64,000 nucleotides of DNA. Origin: Hymenobacter rigui (GTDB lineage Bacteria > Bacteroidota > Bacteroidia > Cytophagales > Hymenobacteraceae). Position 1 is the stretch's first letter, and each line of letters begins with the position of its first letter. The stretch is from assembly GCF_003944715.1 (NCBI RefSeq), contig NZ_RWIT01000005.1:124001-188000 (forward strand), read 5' to 3'. Positions 1 through 8,169 of the stretch are shown piece by piece. Below the pieces are notes generated by a model, which searched no databases, had not been told where the DNA came from, and saw only the letters and a list, made by a program, of their open reading frames with translations. A program made the position numbers and the translations under genes.

Positions 1-30
1 GCTTACGGTTGAGTAGTAATGCAACCTCAG

Positions 31-70
31 CACGCGAGATGCTTCGGCTCCGCCTCTGCATGACGTTCAT
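31..70. repeat. REP-like palindromic element, half copy
   Basis: About 38 bases here match, with one mismatch, the right arm of the long inverted repeat between dnaJ and grpE at 45324-45361. It shares the core GATGCTTCGGCT followed by GCCTCTGCATGACG. Its inverted partner is not in the window and may lie to the left. It sits just upstream of the promoter of the ABC transporter gene. Confidence 0.7.
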
Positions 71-123
71 GGCTACCCATACATAACAACCCCCGCCCCG
101 CCCCGCTCGTCTAAACAGGCTAC

Positions 124-131
124 TACCTTTC
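124..131 (+). promoter_or_regulatory. Bacteroidota -7 box for the ABC exporter
   Basis: TACCTTTC matches the Bacteroidota -7 consensus TAnnTTTG except for its last base. It ends only 9 nt before the ATG at 141, so the leader would be very short. No clear -33 TTG is visible. Confidence 0.45.
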
Positions 132-140
132 GCCTAGCCG

Positions 141-1952
141 ATGAGTCTCTGGGAAATTATTAAGCGCCTGCTGCCGTATGTGCGGCCGTATCGGGGGCTC
201 GTCATGGCCACGTTGCTGCTCACGTTGGTCGGCTCGTTGGCGGCGCAGGTGAATCCGTTTGTGCTGCGCTACACCGTGGATACCGTGCAGGGCATGCTTG
301 ACCGCAACCAGGGCCTTGTGCACGGGGCCAACCTATTGCTGCTGGTGAGCGGGCTGCTGCTGGGCAAGGAAATCATCAACACGCTCATCCAGTTCGGGCA
401 GAAGTTTTACGGCGAGAAAATCCGCATCAACGTATCCAGCACCCTTTCGCAGGATGCGGTGCACAAGGTGCTGAGCTACCAGTTGGGTTTTTATTCCGAC
501 AGCGGCAACCAGACCGGCAAGCTCCAGACCCGCATCGATAGGGGCGTGGAAAGCCTGATGAAGCTGGTGCAGAACTTCTTTATCGACATTCTGCCGCTGT
601 TTGCCAATGCCATTGTGGCGCTGGTGGTCATGTTCACGGCCAACGTGTACGTGGGACTGGTGGCCGTGGCGGTACTGCCAGTGTACTTCTGGCTGAGCTA
701 CCGCCAGGCCGATAAGCTCAACGGCACTCGCCGGGCGCTGCGCGGGTTGCGCGAGGCCAAAAGCCAGGGCCTCGTGAATCTGATTGATTCGGCGGTGGTC
801 ATCAAAAGCTTCGTGCGCGAGGACTACGAGGAGCAGAAGCAGGCCCAAGTGCAGCAGAACCTCCAGGAAGCTCAGCTGCAAACCCGAAAAACCAACTTCC
901 TCTACGACGGCCTCAAGACCTTCACCGAGCAGATTGGCGTCGTGCTCATCATTATCCTGACGGCCTACCTGGTGCTGGACCAGCAGATCAGCATCGGGGC
1001 CATCATGTTCCATATTCTGCTGTTCAACAACGTGTCGGCCCCCATCCGGCAGCTGCACCGCATTTATGATGAGATGAACGACGCCCTCACCTACTCCGAG
1101 GGCTTCTTCGATATTCTCGACGCCCACGACGCCGTGGAGCCCACCGGCCCGCTTCTCCCCGACCATTTGCAGGGCACCTTCGACATCTGTAACGTGGACT
1201 TCACCTACCCCAGCGGCACCCAGGCCCTGCACGACGTATGCCTGACCATTGAGGCCGGCAAAACTACCGCGCTGGTGGGCCTGAGCGGGGCCGGCAAAAG
1301 CACCATCATCAACCTGCTCTGCAAGTTCTACGCCCCCGACCACGGCCGCATGCTGCTCGATGGCAAGCCACTGGCCGATTACAACACCCACGCCCTGCGC
1401 CAGCAAATAGGGCTGGTGCTCCAGAAAAACCACATTTTCAAGGGCACCATTGAGGAGAACATCCGCTACGGTGTGATGGACGCCACTCTCGACCAGATTA
1501 AGGCCGCCGCCAAACAAGCCTACCTGCACGAGCAGATTATGGAGCTACCCAAAGGCTACCAGAGCGACGCTCAGCAGCTTTCGGGCGGGCAGCAGCAGCG
1601 CATTGCCATTGCGCGGCTGTTCCTGAAAAACCCGCCCATCATTTTCCTCGACGAGCCCACCGCCTCCCTCGACGCTATTGCCACCGAGCAGATCAAAAAC
1701 TCCCTCGACGCCATCAAAAAGGGCCGCACGGTGGTAATCATTTCCCACAGCCTCGCCCAGATTGTCGATTCCGACTGCATCTACGTGATGAAGCAGGGCC
1801 GCATGGTGGAAAGCGGCACCCACGAGCACCTCTACGACCTGCGCGGCACCTACCGCGAAATCTTCGACGCCTCCGCCCGCAGCCTCAACATCGAAAAGCT
1901 GGCCCGCGTGATGGTGGATGAGGAAGACGAGGTAGGCGACACGGCGGGGTGA
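141..1952 (+). CDS. ABC exporter, fused permease and ATPase (MsbA-type)
   Basis: This 603-residue half-transporter carries an N-terminal six-helix membrane domain (about residues 15-320) and a C-terminal ATPase domain (about 345-580). Visible motifs are Walker A GLSGAGKST near residue 380, signature LSGGQQQR near 480, Walker B IIFLDEPT near 502 and the H-loop ISHS near 533. Such proteins work as dimers in the inner membrane and export lipids, peptides or drugs. The substrate cannot be read from the sequence. Length is normal for the family. A -7 box lies 9 nt upstream of the ATG. The next gene begins about 60 bases later behind its own -7 box, so this gene may be transcribed alone. Confidence 0.93.
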   Translation: MSLWEIIKRLLPYVRPYRGLVMATLLLTLVGSLAAQVNPFVLRYTVDTVQGMLDRNQGLVHGANLLLLVSGLLLGKEIINTLIQFGQKFYGEKIRINVSSTLSQDAVHKVLSYQLGFYSDSGNQTGKLQTRIDRGVESLMKLVQNFFIDILPLFANAIVALVVMFTANVYVGLVAVAVLPVYFWLSYRQADKLNGTRRALRGLREAKSQGLVNLIDSAVVIKSFVREDYEEQKQAQVQQNLQEAQLQTRKTNFLYDGLKTFTEQIGVVLIIILTAYLVLDQQISIGAIMFHILLFNNVSAPIRQLHRIYDEMNDALTYSEGFFDILDAHDAVEPTGPLLPDHLQGTFDICNVDFTYPSGTQALHDVCLTIEAGKTTALVGLSGAGKSTIINLLCKFYAPDHGRMLLDGKPLADYNTHALRQQIGLVLQKNHIFKGTIEENIRYGVMDATLDQIKAAAKQAYLHEQIMELPKGYQSDAQQLSGGQQQRIAIARLFLKNPPIIFLDEPTASLDAIATEQIKNSLDAIKKGRTVVIISHSLAQIVDSDCIYVMKQGRMVESGTHEHLYDLRGTYREIFDASARSLNIEKLARVMVDEEDEVGDTAG

Positions 1953-1976
1953 GGCACGGCTGGCTTGTATCCTGCC

Positions 1977-1984
1977 TATCTTTG
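1977..1984 (+). promoter_or_regulatory. Bacteroidota -7 box
   Basis: TATCTTTG is a perfect TAnnTTTG element, 25 nt upstream of the ATG at 2010. No convincing -33 TTG is seen at the usual distance. It probably drives the SH3-like gene and the overlapping barstar gene. Confidence 0.5.
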
Positions 1985-2009
1985 AATCTCACATAGTTTT
2001 TAACTACAA

Positions 2010-2399
2010 ATGGGATTTAAAATTACTCCGCTAGAAATTCGTGACGGCCAGTGGCGCATAAATTGGATTCCGCTAGTTATCTGGGTTTGTATTTTCAACT
2101 TGAGTGTTATGGCTTGGCTTGGTCACATGATAAGAATGGCTAAGCATCCGGTGTTGGTAACTGGCGCGCAAGTCACTATCTATTCAATGGCTACTGATAC
2201 CGCACGCGACTCTCACGTCGTTGGAACACTTACTGCAGGTAATACCGTGAATTTGGACAGTATACAGGCAGATGGTTGGTGCCGAGTATCACTCCCGGAA
2301 GCGGGCCTCCCGCCTTTAGATGGCTACGTTCAGCAACAGTTCCTATCCATTCCCAAAGCAACACGAGAGGCGCTGGTCACTCAACAACAGACACAATAA
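2010..2399 (+). CDS. Small membrane-anchored protein with SH3-like domain
   Basis: The 129-residue protein has one hydrophobic segment near residues 19-38 followed by a charged turn. A small beta-rich domain (about 48-115) then reads like a bacterial SH3 domain, with the segments VVGTLTAGNTV and GWCRVSLP. Base composition is more AT-rich than the neighbours, which suggests an accessory gene. Its TAA stop overlaps the ATG of the barstar gene by one base, so the two are probably translationally coupled. No function can be assigned. It could anchor or sense something at the cell envelope. Confidence 0.7.
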   Translation: MGFKITPLEIRDGQWRINWIPLVIWVCIFNLSVMAWLGHMIRMAKHPVLVTGAQVTIYSMATDTARDSHVVGTLTAGNTVNLDSIQADGWCRVSLPEAGLPPLDGYVQQQFLSIPKATREALVTQQQTQ

Positions 2400-2662
2400 T
2401 GACCCTCGACCTTACCGGCATCACCAGCAAAGCTGCCATTCACCAGCTGTTCAAGGAGCAGTTGGGCTTTGAGGACTGGTACGGCCCGAGCTGGGACGCT
2501 TTCTGGGATTCCATCATTGCCATTGTGGAAATGCCGCCTGTGCTGACGCTCACGAACTGGGAGGAGTTTGCCCGCTGCTGCCCCCGCGACATGCAGATTC
2601 TGCGGCAGGTGATACAGGATTACGAAGTGGAAATGGCTCCCAAACGCATTGTATTGGGGTAG
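2399..2662 (+). CDS. Barstar-family protein (orphan ribonuclease inhibitor type)
   Basis: The 87-residue product has the barstar pattern: an N-terminal strand, a helix, then WYGPSWDAFWDSI, which corresponds to the family's yG.nwDAlwD motif, and a final short strand. Barstars bind and block barnase-type ribonucleases in the cytoplasm. I chose the ATG at 2399 because it overlaps the upstream stop (TAATG) and starts exactly at the family domain; an upstream in-frame start would add 41 residues that are only the shadow of the previous gene. No barnase-like toxin is visible nearby, so it is an orphan immunity-type gene or serves another regulatory role. Confidence 0.82.
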   Translation: MTLDLTGITSKAAIHQLFKEQLGFEDWYGPSWDAFWDSIIAIVEMPPVLTLTNWEEFARCCPRDMQILRQVIQDYEVEMAPKRIVLG

Positions 2663-2713
2663 CTGCCGGGAAAATCATGCGCTGCGGCACGAGTATAAGC
2701 GTAACCGAAGAAT

Positions 2714-2721
2714 TACCTTTA
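2714..2721 (+). promoter_or_regulatory. Probable -7 box
   Basis: TACCTTTA resembles TAnnTTTG with the last base changed. It ends 25 nt before the ATG at 2747. No -33 element is obvious. Confidence 0.35.
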
Positions 2722-2746
2722 GGCGGCCTGGTTTGCCCGTTGCCCG

Positions 2747-3751
2747 ATGAAACATATTCTGCTCCTTGCGCTGCTGCTAGCCGGTCTTCCGGTCTGTGGC
2801 CAGAAAGCGCCGTTTGCCATTCGCACTATTCCACTGCCCCCAGAAATTGCGGATAAGAACAACCAGTTTTCCGGGCTGTATCTGCGCGGCATGGAACTGC
2901 TGCTGCTCTCTGAAAGCCGTTTGCAGGACCAGGCCGAGGCAAAAGTGTACGGCATCAGCCTGAGCAGCCTGGAGGCGCAGCTGGCCGGCAACTCGAAGGA
3001 CGTACATTATAAGAAATACCGCATCCGGGGGCTTGATCGAATCAGGGCCCGGATTGATAGCGCCTGCCAGCTGTATGAGGGGCTGGAAGGCCTCACCATG
3101 ATTGGCAACGACGCCTATTTCACCATCGAAACGGCTACTGAATCGGCGTACTGCTACGTGGTGAAGGGCTCATTGAGCGAAGAAAACGCCACCATCACCA
3201 TGGATGCCCGCTATCTGGTGCCGTTGGCAAAACCGGCCCTTACCGATGGCACGCACATTCACAACGCCGGGTTTGAAGCGGCCACTGGGTACAACCAGAG
3301 TCTGCTGTTCCTCTTCGAGTACAACTACTTCACTCACGACAACATCGCCTTCCGGCTCCCCACCGCCGCCGTCCGGAACGATGTTCCGCAATATGTGCCG
3401 GTGCAGCGCCTGCCCTTCCGCATCACCGACCTGGTGTACGAGGGCAAAAACCGCTTCACGGCCATCAACTACTTTTTCAGCGGCGACGAGGACAGCGTGT
3501 ACCGGGCTCCGGCTGCCGACCCAAACGCCCGCTTCATTCGCAGCGGCAGCGGCTACCAGAACTACTGCCGCCTCATCAGTATGCGGTACAGGCGTGATAA
3601 AATTACGTGGAAGCCGCTGTTCGAGCTGCCCCGGGAGTACATGACCTATAACTGGGAAGGCCTGGCCGCTTACTGGGGCGGCTACTTCCTCATCAATGAC
3701 AAGTACGGCCCGTCGGGCCAGTCCACATTGCTGTATCTTCAGAAAAAGTAA
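2747..3751 (+). CDS. Secreted protein of unknown function, possible beta-propeller
   Basis: The 334-residue protein begins with a clear signal peptide (MKHILLLALLLAGLPVCGQ). The rest is rich in beta-strand patterns and repeats of the type EGL(T/A) followed by an aromatic strand, for example LEGLTMIGNDAYF near residue 108 and WEGLAAYWGGYFLIND near residue 305. This is reminiscent of SdiA-regulated or phytase-like esterase beta-propellers, but I cannot assign the family with confidence. It is probably periplasmic or exported. It has its own putative -7 box and no close operon partner. Confidence 0.7.
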   Translation: MKHILLLALLLAGLPVCGQKAPFAIRTIPLPPEIADKNNQFSGLYLRGMELLLLSESRLQDQAEAKVYGISLSSLEAQLAGNSKDVHYKKYRIRGLDRIRARIDSACQLYEGLEGLTMIGNDAYFTIETATESAYCYVVKGSLSEENATITMDARYLVPLAKPALTDGTHIHNAGFEAATGYNQSLLFLFEYNYFTHDNIAFRLPTAAVRNDVPQYVPVQRLPFRITDLVYEGKNRFTAINYFFSGDEDSVYRAPAADPNARFIRSGSGYQNYCRLISMRYRRDKITWKPLFELPREYMTYNWEGLAAYWGGYFLINDKYGPSGQSTLLYLQKK

Positions 3752-3775
3752 GCGCGTTTGCAGGAGTCCAGTAGC

Positions 3776-3846
3776 ACATCATGCTAACGGATAGAACATC
3801 ATGCAGAGCGCATAGAGCGAGATTCCTCCGCTCGGAATGACGTTCC
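3776..3846. repeat. Degenerate REP-like element
   Basis: The stretch contains CATCATGCAGAGCGC, then a GAGCG...CGCTC pair and GGAATGACGTTC. These resemble the core of the long inverted repeats at 30331, 33168 and 45257. It fills the gap before the alpha/beta hydrolase and overlaps the region where that gene's reading frame first opens. Confidence 0.45.
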
Positions 3847-3878
3847 TGATTGCCTCAACATACTTTACCCATTTCCTG

Positions 3879-4706
3879 ATGCTCCGCGCCTGCCTTCTGC
3901 TTCTGCCACTTCTGCTATTCAGCCGTTTAATGCTGGGCCAAAAGACGGTGCCGTACGGACACAATCCGGCCGCGGGCAAGTTTGCTGCGGTGCGCGGCGT
4001 GAAGCTGTACTACGAGACGTACGGTGCCGGGGCTCCGCTGCTGCTGCTGCACGGCAACGGCGGCAGCAGCCAGGATTTCGCCCAAACCATTCCGTACTTC
4101 GCCAAAAAATACCGCGTCATTGCCCTCGACAGCCGGGCCCACGGCCAGTCGGCAGATGCCGGCGACTCCCTGAGCTTTGAGCTGCTGGCCGACGACTGCG
4201 CGGCTCTGCTCACGCACCTGCGCCTCGACTCAGCCTATGTGCTGGGCTGGAGCGACGGGGGCATTACGGCGCTATTGCTGGCCCAGCGCCACCCCGGCAA
4301 GGTGAAGCGCCTGGCCGCCACTGGCGCTAACCTCTGGCCCGACTCAACGGCCCTGATGCCTGAGCTGTGGCAGCAGATGAAGCGCGGCTATCAGGAAGGT
4401 CGCACCCAGCACTTCACCGATGCCAAGCGCCGCAACGACTGGAAGGTATTTCTGCTCGACTGGCGCCACCCGCACGTGCCGTTGCCGACACTGGCAGGCA
4501 TTAAGGCCCCCGCCTTCATCATTGCCGGCGACCGGGACGTAATCCGGCCGGAACACACGGTGGCTATTTACCAGAATCTGCCCCGGGCCTGGCTCTGGAT
4601 TGTGCCCAACAGCGGCCACGCCACCCTGCACGAGCACGCCGACGAGTTCAACCGCAAAGTGGAGGAGTTCTTTCGGGCAAAGTTTCCCGCAAAGGCAAGC
4701 CACTAA
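3879..4706 (+). CDS. Secreted alpha/beta hydrolase
   Basis: The product (275 residues from this start) has a signal peptide ending near MLGQ, then an alpha/beta hydrolase fold. LLLLHGNGGSS forms the oxyanion region, GWSDGG near residue 124 is the nucleophile elbow with Ser, DRDVIRPEH supplies the acid and NSGHATLHEH the catalytic His. The substrate is unknown; esterase, lipase or epoxide-hydrolase-like chemistry are all possible. An ATG at 3837 would add 14 residues, but these lie in a repeat element and would spoil the signal peptide, so I prefer the ATG at 3879. Confidence 0.85.
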   Translation: MLRACLLLLPLLLFSRLMLGQKTVPYGHNPAAGKFAAVRGVKLYYETYGAGAPLLLLHGNGGSSQDFAQTIPYFAKKYRVIALDSRAHGQSADAGDSLSFELLADDCAALLTHLRLDSAYVLGWSDGGITALLLAQRHPGKVKRLAATGANLWPDSTALMPELWQQMKRGYQEGRTQHFTDAKRRNDWKVFLLDWRHPHVPLPTLAGIKAPAFIIAGDRDVIRPEHTVAIYQNLPRAWLWIVPNSGHATLHEHADEFNRKVEEFFRAKFPAKASH

Positions 4707-4837
4707 GCAGCAGCCGGCTACCATCCTGCCTACCGGGCAGGTTATCTGCGGGGTAGACTATTTGAAGAGTTGACTTGTTGTAGCAGAAGCCGCCGACGTC
4801 CGGGGCCTTTACTATCGACTTTTCCTTTCCCCGTTTT

Positions 4838-5905
4838 ATGCAGAATACCGCTCTCATTGTTGGTGCCAGTGGCATCATCGGCAGCAACCTGGCCAAGGAA
4901 CTGTTAGCCCATGGCTGGCCTACCTATGGGCTGGCCCGCTCTCCCCGCACGGATATTGCCGGCCTGCACCCCGTAGCCGCCGATTTACTCAGCCCCGACA
5001 GCCTGCAGGCCGCTTTGGCCGATGTAGCACCCACGCATGTGTTCATCACCAGCTGGATGCGCCAGGATACCGAAGCCGAAAATATCCGGGTAAACAGCCT
5101 GATGGTGCGCAACTTGCTCAATGCGCTGGCTCCCAAGAAATCGGTGCAGCATGTGGCGCTGGTAACGGGTCTCAAGCACTACCTAGGGCCGTTTGAGGCG
5201 TACGTGAGCGGGGGCACCCCGCCGCCCACCCCCTTGCGTGAGGAGCTGCCCCGCCTGCCCCTCGACAACTTTTACTACGCCCAAGAAGACGAGGTGTACG
5301 CCGCCGCCGCCCGCGACGGGTTCACTTGGAGCATCCACCGCCCGCACACCATCATTGGCAAGGCGGTGGGCAACCTCATGAACCTGGGTACCACCCTGGC
5401 TGTGTACGCCAGCATCTGTAAGGAAACCGGCCGCCCCTTCCGCTGGCCCGGCTCCGAGGCCCAGTGGAATGGCCTCTCCGACGTCACCGACGCCCGCATC
5501 ATTGCCAAACAGCTACGCTGGGCCGCTACCACCGAGGCCGCCCAAAACCAGGCCTTCAACATCGTGAACGGGGACGTGTTCCGGTGGAGCTGGCTGTGGC
5601 CCCGTCTGGCAGCCTGGTTTGGGGTGGAAGCCGTGGGCTATGATGGCACCATTCACCCGCTGGAAGCGGAGTTGAGCCAGGATGCCGCCGTGTGGCGCGA
5701 AATTGCCGAGCGTCATCAGCTTGCTGAACCCAACCTCAACCGCCTAGCCTCCCCCTGGCACACCGACCTGGACCTGGGCCGCCCCATTGAGGTAATGACC
5801 GATATGACCAACAGCCGGAAAAGAGGGTTCCTGGAATATCAATCTACCGAAGACTCCTTTTCTGACCTGTTTGAGCAGCTCCGCGCCGACCGGCTGATTC
5901 CGTAA
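4838..5905 (+). CDS. SDR-family NAD(P)H reductase, PRISE type
   Basis: The 355-residue protein has the Rossmann motif GASGIIGSN at residues 9-17. It also has the LDNFYYAQED segment that marks the progesterone 5-beta-reductase/iridoid synthase-like (PRISE) subfamily, whose catalytic Tyr lies in NFYY, followed by the family pattern WSIHRPHTIIG. These cytoplasmic enzymes reduce activated C=C bonds of enones using NADPH. The bacterial substrate is unknown. The gene stands alone between two short gaps, and its GC content is typical of the core genes. Confidence 0.88.
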   Translation: MQNTALIVGASGIIGSNLAKELLAHGWPTYGLARSPRTDIAGLHPVAADLLSPDSLQAALADVAPTHVFITSWMRQDTEAENIRVNSLMVRNLLNALAPKKSVQHVALVTGLKHYLGPFEAYVSGGTPPPTPLREELPRLPLDNFYYAQEDEVYAAAARDGFTWSIHRPHTIIGKAVGNLMNLGTTLAVYASICKETGRPFRWPGSEAQWNGLSDVTDARIIAKQLRWAATTEAAQNQAFNIVNGDVFRWSWLWPRLAAWFGVEAVGYDGTIHPLEAELSQDAAVWREIAERHQLAEPNLNRLASPWHTDLDLGRPIEVMTDMTNSRKRGFLEYQSTEDSFSDLFEQLRADRLIP

Positions 5906-6063
5906 CCAGAGCAAGCCGGTTTTTGGCAAGTTCAGGCAACAGGTTTGGCTGAAATGAGTAGTGTAGCCTGAGTGCAGCAGTTCCACCTGTTGCCTCACTG
6001 TTTGTCTTATTTGGCGCAACACCTGCTGGAACCTTGCTTCCAGATGTACTACTTGAAATCAGA

Positions 6064-6474
6064 ATGACGACACTATCCCTGAAACGTGGCGATGGAAGCG
6101 TGTACCTGACGGTGGAGCGCAACCGCACCGCCGGCTGGATTCATGCTAATTGGTATGGGCACCAGACAATAGGCTCCATCATGGATGGCGGCCTCACCTA
6201 TGTGGATATGCTGCGGCAGGAACCCTGCGACAAGCTGCTCAACGACCACCGCAACCTGCAGGGAGCCTTTACGGAAGCCAACGACTGGATTGAGCAGGTA
6301 TGGACGCCCCTTATCATCGGCGCCGGCCTACGCTACTTTGCCCAAGTTCTCTCCCCCGATATCTTCGGCCAGCTGTCCATCGAGAACCTGCAGCTCCGCA
6401 TCGGCAATCAACTGCACATGCATATGTTCGACAGCCTGGAAAACGCGCAGGACTGGCTCAGAGCGCAGGAGTGA
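6064..6474 (+). CDS. Small STAS-like/hypothetical protein
   Basis: The product of 136 residues has alternating strands and helices and ends with FDSLENAQDWLRAQE. That resembles the C-terminal helix of STAS/SEC14-like or SpoIIAA-like proteins common in Hymenobacter, but the match is by eye and weak. An ATG at 6034 would add ten residues. I prefer 6064 because a natural strand begins there. The next gene follows after 19 bases and may be co-transcribed. No enzyme motif is visible. Confidence 0.55.
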   Translation: MTTLSLKRGDGSVYLTVERNRTAGWIHANWYGHQTIGSIMDGGLTYVDMLRQEPCDKLLNDHRNLQGAFTEANDWIEQVWTPLIIGAGLRYFAQVLSPDIFGQLSIENLQLRIGNQLHMHMFDSLENAQDWLRAQE

Positions 6475-6493
6475 AAGATTGAGCACCCGGTAA

Positions 6494-7132
6494 ATGACTG
6501 CTTCAATATCAGAGTTTCTGCATCATCATTATCCAGGCTTAGCACTTGGCCCCGGGCTGTTTTACTGCTGGCCCATCGGCTTGCGGTTCGATTTACAGGC
6601 AGCGGGCACCACGTCAGATGATGCTTATTTTACAGGCGTAACTCAACGAGCGGTTACGGTATTTGAGGCCGTCTTTCTCCCAACTGATCTGGTACTCATC
6701 GTTGTACAGCGGTCCCGTTATACTCGTTGGTACAGAAGGTGGCGGTTTCGGGCCAGCAACCTAGTCTTGCGGCTGCTTCATGCGTGCAAACAGGAAGTCC
6801 AATTCTCCCGGCTTGCTAACCGAACCCGTTTCGCCAATACTGCGCAGCTCATTCGTTTCACTCTGGAGCGCCAAGCTGCTGACATTCCTTACCGGCAACT
6901 ATTGCCAGCCATCAGTCACCAGGATTTTCCACCCCGAACTCCTCGACTGCACGATGATGTATTCTTCGTTAATATACGCTCCGGACTAGTTCTGCACATG
7001 TATGACGACCGAGGGCTAGACGTCATCGGGCCAAGCACCAAGGCGCTTCAACCAATCTATCAGTCGCATCAGCATTTGCTGCTGGATTATGACCGAGAGC
7101 AAATGGATGCCACATTTGCATGCTCTGTATAA
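6494..7132 (+). CDS. DUF3885-family protein
   Basis: The 212-residue protein carries the typical C-terminal pattern of DUF3885: VFFVNIRSG, then MYDDRGLDVIG, then a tyrosine/tryptophan-poor helix and LLDYDREQMDATF. The family is widespread as a small cytoplasmic protein of unknown role and is sometimes found among immunity-like genes. Base composition is more AT-rich than the core genes. It ends just before a strong bidirectional terminator. Confidence 0.75.
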   Translation: MTASISEFLHHHYPGLALGPGLFYCWPIGLRFDLQAAGTTSDDAYFTGVTQRAVTVFEAVFLPTDLVLIVVQRSRYTRWYRRWRFRASNLVLRLLHACKQEVQFSRLANRTRFANTAQLIRFTLERQAADIPYRQLLPAISHQDFPPRTPRLHDDVFFVNIRSGLVLHMYDDRGLDVIGPSTKALQPIYQSHQHLLLDYDREQMDATFACSV

Positions 7133-7144
7133 CAAAAATGTAAA

Positions 7145-7179
7145 CAATAACGCCCGACCAAGTTGGCCGGGCGTTATTG
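7145..7179. terminator. Bidirectional hairpin terminator
   Basis: A 12-base perfect stem, CAATAACGCCCG with CGGGCGTTATTG, has a short inner stem and an AGT loop. It lies between the convergent DUF3885 gene and fabI, and both flanks are AT-rich, so it can end transcription from either side. Confidence 0.8.
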
Positions 7180-7199
7180 TAGCCGGAAAGTCAAAATAC

Positions 7200-8018
7200 T
7201 TACGAATTCGCTTTGGAAATCAATTCCACGATTTCCTCCGAGATGCCGGTGGTGCTGAAGCCGCCGTCGTGCATCAGGTTCTGCATGGTCACGTAACGGG
7301 TCAGGTCCGAGAACAGGCTGATGCAGTAGTCGGCGCAGGCTTCGGCCGGAGCGTTGCCCAGGGGCGAAAGGCGGTCGGCGTACTCGTAGAACGCATCGAA
7401 GCCGCTGATGCCGGTGCCGGCCGTGGTTTTGGTGGGCGACTGGCTGATGGTGTTCACGCGCACTTTCTTGAGCTTGCCGAGGCGCTGGCCGTAGCTGCGG
7501 GCAATGCTTTCGAGCATAGCCTTGGCCTGCGACATGTCGGTGTAGTCGAGGAAGGCGCGCTGGGCGGCAATGTAGCTCAGGGCTACGGCCGAACCCCACT
7601 CGTTGAAGGCGTCCTGCTTCTCAGCCACGGCCAGCATTTTGTGGAACGACAGGGCCGACACGTCGAGGGTTTTCTGGTACCACTCGTAGTTCAACTCGCC
7701 GTAATGCTTGCCCTTGCGGATGTTGGCGCTCATGCCAATGCTGTGCAGCACAAAATCCAGCTTACCGCCGAGGTGCTCCTGCGCGCCCGAGAACAGCTTC
7801 TCCAGGTCCTCCATCGACGTAGCATCGGCCGGGATGATGGGCGCATTACACTGCTCCGAGAGCTTGTTGATTTCGCCCATGCGCATGGCCAGCGGGGCAT
7901 TGGTGAGCACAAAGCGGGCCCCTTCGGCGTGAGCTTTCAGGGCTACTTTCCAAGCAATAGATTCTTCGTTCAGCGCGCCGGAAATGATACCGACTTTGCC
8001 CGCGAGCAGGTTTGCCAT
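7200..8018 (-). CDS. fabI: Enoyl-[acyl-carrier-protein] reductase (NADH)
   Basis: FabI (272 residues) catalyses the last reduction of the fatty-acid elongation cycle in the cytoplasm. The N-terminal cofactor region reads GIISGALNEESIAW. The HSIGMS segment and the catalytic Tyr-x6-Lys pattern (YIAAQRAFLDYTDMSQAKAM region) are present, and NTISQSPTKT corresponds to the flexible substrate loop. I start at the ATG at 8018 (MANLLAGKVGI); an in-frame start 45 bases upstream would be translated from the short-period repeat. It ends the minus-strand core block downstream of recN, an order typical of Bacteroidota. Confidence 0.95.
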   Translation of the reverse strand: MANLLAGKVGIISGALNEESIAWKVALKAHAEGARFVLTNAPLAMRMGEINKLSEQCNAPIIPADATSMEDLEKLFSGAQEHLGGKLDFVLHSIGMSANIRKGKHYGELNYEWYQKTLDVSALSFHKMLAVAEKQDAFNEWGSAVALSYIAAQRAFLDYTDMSQAKAMLESIARSYGQRLGKLKKVRVNTISQSPTKTTAGTGISGFDAFYEYADRLSPLGNAPAEACADYCISLFSDLTRYVTMQNLMHDGGFSTTGISEEIVELISKANS

Positions 8019-8021
8019 ATG

Positions 8022-8048
8022 GTGAAGTTGTGAAGTTGTGAAGTTGTG
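8022..8048. repeat. Octamer tandem repeat next to the fabI start
   Basis: The unit GTGAAGTT is repeated three times, followed by GTG, beginning 3 nt upstream of the fabI ATG. It pairs in inverted orientation with the degenerate octamer array at 8128-8167. Confidence 0.85.
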
Positions 8049-8127
8049 GAATGCAGGCGTCAATTAATGAGGACTCTGCAAGGACTTCACGCGTGGGTTG
8101 TAGGATTTAGTGCCGCCAAGTTAAGTA

Positions 8128-8167
8128 TTCACAACCTCACAATTTCACACCCTCTCAATTTCACTGC
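8128..8167. repeat. Degenerate octamer array next to the recN stop
   Basis: Five degenerate 8-bp units of the type TTCACAAC/CTCACAAT, complementary in sense to the 8022-8048 array. It ends 2 nt before the recN stop codon. Together the two arrays could form a long imperfect stem-loop spanning the recN-fabI gap. Confidence 0.75.
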
Positions 8168-8169
8168 CC

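Noticed and set aside
7089-8033. Open frame (314 codons) on the plus strand
   Set aside because: It is the antisense of fabI and begins inside the DUF3885 gene; no homology features.
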